A stretch of 32,136 bases of DNA from Utricularia gibba. Lineage: Eukaryota > Streptophyta > Magnoliopsida > Lamiales > Lentibulariaceae. Position 1 is the first letter of the stretch; each line of letters starts with the position of its first letter. A program made the translations under genes and the position numbers. Shown piece after piece: positions 11,925-18,927 of this stretch. Where the stretch lies: the NCBI GenBank assembly GCA_002189035.1, contig NEEC01000288.1, positions 1-32,136 on the forward strand. The letters run 5' to 3'. Under the pieces are notes generated by a model. That model was not told the DNA's origin. It worked only from the letters and a program-made list of their open reading frames with translations, and did no database searches.

Positions 11925-14258
11925 GATGGGCCTGGGTTGGATCCATTCAGGTTCGGACCCAACCCGATGAAATTCTGGGTATTACAGTTTGCATGACCCA
12001 TGGGGTTGTCTTTCTGTTCAACCCGAACGGGTTAAACCCTACGGGTTTTGATTGGGCCCGAACCGAACCAAGGGTTTATCAATTTTATTTTTTATTTTTG
12101 GCTTATTGTATTTTATGGTTGTTTTTCTTTTTTTCCACGGCCGTATGGCCTTGTGGCTGCTGCTCGAGCACGCGGGCATTAACCAAGCCCATGTGGCCTC
12201 GTGGTGCTGCTGCGTATGCACACGGGCTGGGGGTCGCGCCGGGCATGAGCCCAAAGTCAGTTTTAGCCCGGCGAAAAAAGGGATGCATTTCTTAGCGTTG
12301 GGTTATCACGAGCCGCCTAATTTTTTTTCGTGGAACACCATCTAGTTTTGTGGGGGGGCGCTCTCGAGGGGCCCTTGGCTTGGGCCCCGGGTTCGGTCTG
12401 GCTGATGAGCCCACTCTGGTCCCACTCGGCGAAAATCGTGACACATTTGTTGAAATTAGGATGTCACGTGCACCCAACACGGTTTTTTCAACAACACGCT
12501 TTATACTTGTGGAGACGCTCTCGGGGGGCACTCGAATCTTCCCATACGTCGTACCAGGCTCGAGCGTAAAGTCATTGTAGCCCGGCAAAGAAAGTGATGC
12601 ATTTATTAACTTTGGGTTGTCACGAGCCGCCTAAATGGTTTTCCATGGAACACCTTCTAGTTTTGGGGGGGAGGGGAGCGGGCGCTGCGCCTCGTCCGGG
12701 CCCCGGGAGCCCGGTCCCGTCCGACTCGACGAAAATCGTGATGCATTTGTTGAAGTTAGGATGTCACGAGAACCGCACACGGTTTTTTTCAACAACACAC
12801 TTTATACTTAAGGAGGAGCTCTCGGGGGGGCACCCTGATCGGCCGGAGGTCGTGCCGAACTCGGGCCCAAAGTCAGCAGTAGCGCGCCAAAAAAAGTGAT
12901 GCATTTATTAACGTTGGGTTGTGACGAGACGCGTATATGGTTTTTGAAGGAACACCTCCTCGTATTGAGGCGGGCGCTCTCGAGGGGCCCTTGGCCGGGC
13001 CCCGGGTTCGGACGGGCTCATGGGCCCACTCGACGAAAATCATGATGCATTTGTTGAAATTGGGATGTCACGTGCACCCCACATTTGTTGAGCGAGGACG
13101 GCCAATTTTAGAGACTCGATGGGCCATTCTTCGATCAGCGTCCTACTATCTAGTTCAAACTCAAAGTCACATTATTCTTGCACAATTTCGTATGAATGAA
13201 TATGGGATATGATCCGTTGGAAGCCCAAGTGTTAGAGAATTTTACTGAATCTGCTGAGCAAGGGGTTGTGAGTTCATAACAGCTGTTGAAACCTCTCCAG
13301 GGTGGTGTGCGTGGCGTGATGAGCTTTCTACAATGACAAAAAAAATATTTTTATAATCATGTGATATATGTTTATTAAAATATAAATAATGTAAATACGT
13401 TAGTTATTAAAGCATATACTACATGTGAAAGTTTCTTAGTTTTTAATTTTATTAGCATTCGACCCTTAGTTATACTTTGGATGGAGTGTGCATTTTTATT
13501 TTAATCATTTTAATTAGCATTCGATCCTTGGTTAAGATTCCAATCGAGTGTATATTTTTTATTTGAACGATTCTATTTGCATTCGATTCTAAGATATGAT
13601 GCGGATCGAGCGTATATTTTTTATTTTAATATTTTTATTGGCTTTCGGTCTTTAGACATGATTCGGATCGAGTGGAGATGGTTTACTTGAAACTTGTGTT
13701 AACGCTCGATCCTTAGGAGCAATGTGGAGCGTGTTTACATTGCAAGGGCACACGGGCGTGGGTTGTGCGTAAACCACGCCCGTGTGGCATGGCATTGTAA
13801 TGTATACACGTTCTAAATTGCTCCTAACGGTGGAACGCTAATTAAGATTTAAAATAAATGAATATGCACTCGATCCAAAGTATACCTAAGGATCTAAGGC
13901 TAATAAAAATATGAGAGTGAAAAATATACGCTCGATCCGCAGCATACCTAACGTTCGAATGCTAATAAAAAATATTAAAATAAAAAATACGCGCTCGATC
14001 CGCATTATACTTAAGGATCGAATGATAATAAAAATATTTAAAGTAAAAAAATAGCAAATATGATCTGAATCATAACCAAGGATCGAATGCTAATTAAATT
14101 GACTAAAGTAAAAATACACACTCCATCCAAAGTACAACTGAGGATCAAATGGTAATAATTAAGTCAAAGAAGCTTTCACAGTTATCCTACGGTTTAATAA
14201 ATAATGTATTTCAATTATTTATAATTTAATAAACCTATATCATATGATTATGATTAGA
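11925..14258 (+). repeat. Satellite unit 6 (2334 bp)
   Basis: This is a full-length copy. It carries GATCGGCC and ACTCGGG near 12838-12866, like units 2 and 3, although its neighbours on both sides carry GATCGAGCC and ACTCAGG. This is a mosaic signature of exchange between non-adjacent copies. CC is missing in TTGGCCGGGC near 12991. The foldback module is at 13353-14251 and the central hairpin at 13749-13786. Confidence 0.96.
13353..14251. mobile_element. Foldback module, unit 6
   Basis: Both arms are complete and match the reference closely. Hairpin 13749-13786. Confidence 0.75.
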
Positions 14259-16592
14259 GATGGGCCTGGGTTGGATCCATTCAGGTTCGGACCCAACCCG
14301 ATGAAATTCTGGGTATTACAGTTTGCATGACCCATGGGGTTGTCTTTCTGTTCAACCCGAACGGGTTAAACCCTACGGGTTTTGATTGGGCCCGAACCGA
14401 ACCAAGGGTTTATCAATTTTATTTTTTATTTTTGGCTTATTGTATTTTATGGTTGTTTTTCTTTTTTTCCACGGCCGTATGGCCTTGTGGCTGCTGCTCG
14501 AGCACGCGGGCATTAACCAAGCCCATGTGGCCTCGTGGTGCTGCTGCGTATGCACACGGGCTGGGGGTCGCGCCGGGCATGAGCCCAAAGTCAGTTTTAG
14601 CCCGGCGAAAAAAGGGATGCATTTCTTAGCGTTGGGTTATCACGAGCCGCCTAATTTTTTTTCGTGGAACACCATCTAGTTTTGTGGGGGGGCGCTCTCG
14701 AGGGGCCCTTGGCTTGGGCCCCGGGTTCGGTCTGGCTGATGAGCCCACTCTGGTCCCACTCGGCGAAAATCGTGACACATTTGTTGAAATTAGGATGTCA
14801 CGTGCACCCAACACGGTTTTTTCAACAACACGCTTTATACTTGTGGAGACGCTCTCGGGGGGCACTCGAATCTTCCCATACGTCGTACCAGGCTCGAGCG
14901 TAAAGTCATTGTAGCCCGGCAAAGAAAGTGATGCATTTATTAACTTTGGGTTGTCACGAGCCGCCTAAATGGTTTTCCATGGAACACCTTCTAGTTTTGG
15001 GGGGAGGGAGCGGGCGCTGCGCCTCGTCCGGGCCCCGGGAGCCCGGTCCCGTCCGACTCGACGAAAATCGTGATGCATTTGTTGAAGTTAGGATGTCACG
15101 AGAACCGCACACGGTTTTTTTCAACAACACACTTTATACTTAAGGAGGAGCTCTCGGTGGGGCACCCTGATCGAGCCGGAGGTCGTGCCGAACTCAGGCC
15201 CAAAGTCAGCAGTAGCGCGCCAAAAAAAGTGATGCATTTATTAACGTTGGGTTGTGACGAGACGCGTATATGGTTTTTGAAGGAACACCTCCTCGTATTG
15301 AGGCGGGCGCTCTCGAGGGGCCCTTGGCCCGGGCCCCGGGTTCGGACGGGCTCATGGGCCCACTCGACGAAAATCATGATGCATTTGTTGAAATTGGGAT
15401 GTCACGTGCACCCCACATTTGTTGAGCGAGGACGGCCAATTTTAGAGACTCGATGGGCCATTCTTCGATCAGCGTCCTACTATCTAGTTCAAACTCAAAG
15501 TCACATTATTCTTGCACAATTTCGTATGAATGAATATGGGATATGATCCGTTGGAAGCCCAAGTGTTAGAGAATTTTACTGAATCTGCTGAGCAAGGGGT
15601 TGTGAGTTCATAACAGCTGTTGAAACCTCTCCAGGGTGGTGTGCGTGGCGTGATGAGCTTTCTACAATGACAAAAAAAATATTTTTATAATCATGTGATA
15701 TATGTTTATTAAAATATAAATAATGTAAATACGTTAGTTATTAAAGCATATACTACATGTGAAAGTTTCTTAGTTTTTAATTTTATTAGCATTCGACCCT
15801 TAGTTATACTTTGGATGGAGTGTGCATTTTTATTTTAATCATTTTAATTAGCATTCGATCCTTGGTTAAGATTCCAATCGAGTGTATATTTTTTATTTGA
15901 ACGATTCTATTTGCATTCGATTCTAAGATATGATGCGGATCGAGCGTATATTTTTTATTTTAATATTTTTATTGGCTTTCGGTCTTTAGACATGATTCGG
16001 ATCGAGTGGAGATGGTTTACTTGAAACTTGTGTTAACGCTCGATCCTTAGGAGCAATGTGGAGCGTGTTTACATTGCAAGGGCACACGGGCGTGGGTTGT
16101 GCGTAAACCACGCCCGTGTGGCATGGCATTGTAATGTATACACGTTCTAAATTGCTCCTAACGGTGGAACGCTAATTAAGATTTAAAATAAATGAATATG
16201 CACTCGATCCAAAGTATACCTAAGGATCTAAGGCTAATAAAAATATGAGAGTGAAAAATATACGCTCGATCCGCAGCATACCTAACGTTCGAATGCTAAT
16301 AAAAAATATTAAAATAAAAAATACGCGCTCGATCCGCATTATACTTAAGGATCGAATGATAATAAAAATATTTAAAGTAAAAAAATAGCAAATATGATCT
16401 GAATCATAACCAAGGATCGAATGCTAATTAAATTGACTAAAGTAAAAATACACACTCCATCCAAAGTACAACTGAGGATCAAATGGTAATAATTAAGTCA
16501 AAGAAGCTTTCACAGTTATCCTACGGTTTAATAAATAATGTATTTCAATTATTTATAATTTAATAAACCTATATCATATGATTATGATTAGA
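14259..16592 (+). repeat. Satellite unit 7 (2334 bp)
   Basis: This is a full-length copy and the first to show the CTCGGTGGGG variant (near 15156), which is common to its right. The G run in sub-repeat B near 14999 is shorter than in the reference. The foldback module is at 15687-16585 and the central hairpin at 16083-16120. Confidence 0.97.
15687..16585. mobile_element. Foldback module, unit 7
   Basis: Both arms are complete. The axis of symmetry lies at about 16101. Hairpin 16083-16120. Confidence 0.75.
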
Positions 16593-16748
16593 GATGGGCC
16601 TGGGTTGGATCCATTCAGGTTCGGACCCAACCCGATGAAATTCTGGGTATTACAGTTTGCATGACCCATGGGGTTGTCTTTCTGTTCAACCCGAACGGGT
16701 TAAACCCTACGGGTTTTGATTGGGCCCGAACCGAACCAAGGGTTTATC
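16593..16748 (+). repeat. Leader with short imperfect palindromes
   Basis: GGGTTGG (16602-16608) pairs with CCAACCC (16627-16633), and AACCC (16688-16692) pairs with GGGTT (16697-16701). Further CCCGAACC, CCTACGGGTTT and GGTTCGG motifs give a clustered GGGTT/AACCC texture. Similar GGGTTCGGG-like texture is common in plant low-complexity and hAT-like non-autonomous elements. I found no matching inverted end downstream, so this is a description and not a family call. Confidence 0.55.
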
Positions 16749-16802
16749 AATTTTATTTTTTATTTTTGGCTTATTGTATTTTATGGTTGTTTTTCTTTTT
16801 TT
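16749..16802 (+). other. T-rich tract
   Basis: A strongly T-biased stretch with several runs of five or more T separates the leader from the GC-rich block. On the minus strand it is A-rich. Its run lengths vary most between units, with one T-to-C in unit 14 near 30789. It could be an ancient poly(A) tail of a minus-strand retroposed piece, but no target duplication or recognisable body supports that. Confidence 0.6.
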
Positions 16803-16814
16803 CCACGGCCGTAT

Positions 16815-16896
16815 GGCCTTGTGGCTGCTGCTCGAGCACGCGGGCATTAACCAAGCCCATGTGGCCTCGTGGTGCTGCTGCGTATGCACACGGGCT
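16815..16896 (+). repeat. 48-bp direct duplication
   Basis: GGCCTTGTGGCTGCTGCTCG at 16815 recurs as the diverged GGCCTCGTGGTGCTGCTGCG at 16863. Each is followed by a CACG-CGGGC or CACACGGGCT stretch. The two copies differ at several sites, so the duplication is older than the tandem amplification of the unit. Confidence 0.7.
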
Positions 16897-16920
16897 GGGG
16901 GTCGCGCCGGGCATGAGCCC

Positions 16921-17752
16921 AAAGTCAGTTTTAGCCCGGCGAAAAAAGGGATGCATTTCTTAGCGTTGGGTTATCACGAGCCGCCTAATTTTTTTTCGTG
17001 GAACACCATCTAGTTTTGTGGGGGGGCGCTCTCGAGGGGCCCTTGGCTTGGGCCCCGGGTTCGGTCTGGCTGATGAGCCCACTCTGGTCCCACTCGGCGA
17101 AAATCGTGACACATTTGTTGAAATTAGGATGTCACGTGCACCCAACACGGTTTTTTCAACAACACGCTTTATACTTGTGGAGACGCTCTCGGGGGGCACT
17201 CGAATCTTCCCATACGTCGTACCAGGCTCGAGCGTAAAGTCATTGTAGCCCGGCAAAGAAAGTGATGCATTTATTAACTTTGGGTTGTCACGAGCCGCCT
17301 AAATGGTTTTCCATGGAACACCTTCTAGTTTTGGGGGGGAGGGGAGCGGGCGCTGCGCCTCGTCCGGGCCCCGGGAGCCCGGTCCCGTCCGACTCGACGA
17401 AAATCGTGATGCATTTGTTGAAGTTAGGATGTCACGAGAACCGCACACGGTTTTTTTCAACAACACACTTTATACTTAAGGAGGAGCTCTCGGTGGGGCA
17501 CCCTGATCGAGCCGGAGGTCGTGCCGAACTCAGGCCCAAAGTCAGCAGTAGCGCGCCAAAAAAAGTGATGCATTTATTAACGTTGGGTTGTGACGAGACG
17601 CGTATATGGTTTTTGAAGGAACACCTCCTCGTATTGAGGCGGGCGCTCTCGAGGGGCCCTTGGCCCGGGCCCCGGGTTCGGACGGGCTCATGGGCCCACT
17701 CGACGAAAATCATGATGCATTTGTTGAAATTGGGATGTCACGTGCACCCCAC
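16921..17752 (+). repeat. GC-rich sub-repeat block A-B-C (reference copy)
   Basis: Three diverged direct repeats each begin AAAGTCA: A 16921-17235 (315 bp), B 17236-17537 (302 bp) and C 17538 to about 17752 (truncated). Each carries an ATGCATTT-anchored core, a TGTCACGAGCCGC-like motif, a GGTTTTT...GGAACACC stretch, and a GC-rich spacer with CTCGAG, GGGCCC and CCCGGG sites. A shorter remnant precedes A: GGTCGCGCC...GAGCCC at about 16899-16920 resembles the end of B. The same block occurs in each unit, about 328 bp after the unit start. Confidence 0.9.
16951..17752 (+). repeat. Six ~150-bp half-monomers inside A-B-C
   Basis: Each sub-repeat is itself a dimer. The anchor ATGCATTT or its variant ACACATTT falls at 16951, 17109, 17265, 17409, 17568 and 17715, giving spacings of 158, 156, 144, 159 and 147 bp. 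After each anchor come TT-rich bases, then a TTRGGWTGTCAC-like motif, a T run, and AACACC or AACACA. First and second halves are distinguishable (TTGGGTTGTCACGAGCC against TTAGGATGTCACG). The dimer therefore formed first and was then triplicated. Confidence 0.8.
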
Positions 17753-17882
17753 ATTTGTTGAGCGAGGACGGCCAATTTTAGAGACTCGATGGGCCATTCT
17801 TCGATCAGCGTCCTACTATCTAGTTCAAACTCAAAGTCACATTATTCTTGCACAATTTCGTATGAATGAATATGGGATATGA
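17262..17882 (+). other. 206-codon open frame over sub-repeats B and C, probably not a gene
   Basis: This is the longest open frame. It occurs intact in units 8 (here), 10 (21928-22548) and 14 (31258-31878), and as 205 codons in unit 11 (24264-24881). The translation repeats MHLLTLGC and MHLLKLGC in register with the half-monomers, is rich in Arg, Pro and Gly, and matches no family I know. Units 1-6 have it broken by homopolymer indels, and units 7, 9, 12 and 13 have shortened forms. The minus strand is also open over much of the region, as expected of stop-poor GC-rich DNA. No promoter, splice or codon-bias evidence supports expression. Confidence 0.2.
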
Positions 17883-18022
17883 TCCGTTGGAAGCCCAAGT
17901 GTTAGAGAATTTTACTGAATCTGCTGAGCAAGGGGTTGTGAGTTCATAACAGCTGTTGAAACCTCTCCAGGGTGGTGTGCGTGGCGTGATGAGCTTTCTA
18001 CAATGACAAAAAAAATATTTTT
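17753..18022 (+). other. Non-repetitive segment between GC block and foldback
   Basis: About 270 bp have no internal repeat and no similarity to the flanking modules. The segment is of balanced composition and ends in an A run and ATATTTTT at the foldback edge. A 27-codon frame at 17866-17949 (MNMGYDPLEAQVLENF onward) follows the end of the 206-codon frame in another phase. Together they could be the remnant of a captured coding piece with a one-base frameshift. The frame is broken in units 3 and 12 by a lost G. I do not recognise it, and nothing shows that it is functional. Confidence 0.4.
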
Positions 18023-18124
18023 ATAATCATGTGATATATGTTTATTAAAATATAAATAATGTAAATACGTTAGTTATTAAAGCATATACTACATGTGAAA
18101 GTTTCTTAGTTTTTAATTTTATTA

Positions 18125-18431
18125 GCATTCGACCCTTAGTTATACTTTGGATGGAGTGTGCATTTTTATTTTAATCATTTTAATTAGCATTCGATCCTTG
18201 GTTAAGATTCCAATCGAGTGTATATTTTTTATTTGAACGATTCTATTTGCATTCGATTCTAAGATATGATGCGGATCGAGCGTATATTTTTTATTTTAAT
18301 ATTTTTATTGGCTTTCGGTCTTTAGACATGATTCGGATCGAGTGGAGATGGTTTACTTGAAACTTGTGTTAACGCTCGATCCTTAGGAGCAATGTGGAGC
18401 GTGTTTACATTGCAAGGGCACACGGGCGTGG
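18125..18431 (+). repeat. Left-arm array of five ~62-bp monomers
   Basis: Monomers begin with a GCATTCGATCC-like motif at 18125, 18187, 18249, 18311 and about 18374, giving steps of 62, 62, 62 and 63 bp. The consensus runs from GCATTCGATCCTTAG through GGATCGAGCGTATAT to a T-rich tail ending in TTTTATTA. Each monomer holds the near-palindromic pair CGATCC and GGATCG about 20 bp apart. The first monomer carries ACTTTGGATGGAGTG instead of the GCGGATCGAG form. The last monomer diverges towards the central hairpin. Confidence 0.88.
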
Positions 18432-18497
18432 GTTGTGCGTAAACCACGCCCGTGTGGCATGGCATTGTAATGTATACACGTTCTAAATTGCTCCTAA
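18383..18497. repeat. Extended central stem-loop of the foldback
   Basis: TTAGGAGCAATGTGGAGC on the left pairs imperfectly with the complementary segment ending CTAAATTGCTCCTAA on the right. It continues inward through GTTTACATTGCAA against TTGTAATGTATAC to the perfect inner hairpin at 18419-18456. An RNA copy would be a long, slightly bulged hairpin of about 115 nt, itself the tip of the ~0.9-kb foldback. Confidence 0.85.
18419..18456. repeat. Inner 13-bp hairpin of the foldback (12-nt loop)
   Basis: CACACGGGCGTGG and CCACGCCCGTGTG are perfect complements separated by GTTGTGCGTAAA. It is GC-rich inside an otherwise AT-rich module. It is identical in the twelve other complete units except unit 13, which lacks one C on the right side. 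It is not followed by a T run, so I do not call it a terminator. Confidence 0.9.
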
Positions 18498-18822
18498 CGG
18501 TGGAACGCTAATTAAGATTTAAAATAAATGAATATGCACTCGATCCAAAGTATACCTAAGGATCTAAGGCTAATAAAAATATGAGAGTGAAAAATATACG
18601 CTCGATCCGCAGCATACCTAACGTTCGAATGCTAATAAAAATATTAAAATAAAAAATACGCGCTCGATCCGCATTATACTTAAGGATCGAATGATAATAA
18701 AAATATTTAAAGTAAAAAAATAGCAAATATGATCTGAATCATAACCAAGGATCGAATGCTAATTAAATTGACTAAAGTAAAAATACACACTCCATCCAAA
18801 GTACAACTGAGGATCAAATGGT
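18444..18822 (-). repeat. Right-arm array of six ~62-bp monomers, inverted
   Basis: The same monomer is read on the minus strand. Monomer ends (GAATGCTAAT-like on the plus strand) lie at about 18508, 18570, 18632, 18694, 18759 and 18822, giving steps of 62, 62, 62, 65 and 63 bp. The outermost monomer contains CTCCATCCAAAGTACAACTG, the complement of the GGATGGAG form found in the outermost left monomer. Both arms are therefore in the same monomer order and derive from one ancestral array by inversion. The arm has one monomer more than the left arm. Confidence 0.88.
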
Positions 18823-18927
18823 AATAATTAAGTCAAAGAAGCTTTCACAGTTATCCTACGGTTTAATAAATAATGTATTTCAATTATTTATAATTTAATA
18901 AACCTATATCATATGATTATGATTAGA

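Larger units (their letters stand above)
18023..18920. mobile_element. AT-rich foldback module (reference copy), probable non-autonomous foldback-type element
   Basis: The two halves are inverted copies of each other over about 900 bp. The outer ends pair as ATAATCATGTGATAT on the left with ATATCATATGATTAT on the right. Inside these, GTGAAAGTTTCTT on the left matches the complement of AAGAAGCTTTCAC on the right, then come opposed arrays of ~62-bp monomers that meet at a hairpin. Left arm 18023-18431, right arm 18444-18920. The right arm is longer by about one monomer. Long inverted repeats made of tandem subrepeats are the hallmark of foldback elements, and some Mutator-type elements have similar ends. 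No transposase frame is present and I see no clear target-site duplication, so assignment to a superfamily is open. Confidence 0.75.
16593..18927 (+). repeat. Satellite unit 8 (2335 bp), reference copy for internal anatomy
   Basis: This full-length copy has no large private change, so I use it to describe the unit. Layout: leader palindromes 16593-16748; T-rich tract 16749-16802; 48-bp duplication 16815-16896; GC-rich sub-repeats A (16921-17235), B (17236-17537) and C (17538 to about 17752); non-repetitive segment about 17753-18010; foldback module 18023-18920. It carries the CTCGGTGGGG variant. The changes of composition are abrupt, suggesting a composite of at least two unrelated pieces. 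Confidence 0.97.

Noticed and set aside
16593-16633. hAT-like element end (GAGATGGGCCTGGG with GGGTT texture)
   Set aside because: It faintly resembles plant hAT non-autonomous ends, but no inverted partner such as GCCCATCTC was found in the unit and no 8-bp duplication is visible.
16960-17256. 98-codon minus-strand frame over sub-repeat A
   Set aside because: It recurs in many units but overlaps plus-strand frames of similar length. It covers only the stop-poor GC-rich repeat, is altered by indels in other units, and matches no family I know.
18419-18456. Helitron 3' hairpin
   Set aside because: Helitrons end in a short hairpin followed closely by CTRR. Here the hairpin is followed by GCATGGCATTG and sits in the middle of a long inverted repeat, not at an end.
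18419-18456. Rho-independent transcription terminator
   Set aside because: The GC stem lacks a following T run, and the context is a eukaryotic foldback repeat.
18125-18822. CRISPR array
   Set aside because: The 62-bp monomers are contiguous without spacers, are diverged from each other, and lie in opposed orientation around a hairpin. There are no cas genes and the DNA is not prokaryotic in character.
18900-18927. Target-site duplication around the foldback
   Set aside because: The left flank (ACAAAAAAAATATTTTT) and right flank (GATTAGAGATGGG) share no convincing 8-10 bp direct repeat. The ends of the inverted repeat are blurred by AT-rich sequence.
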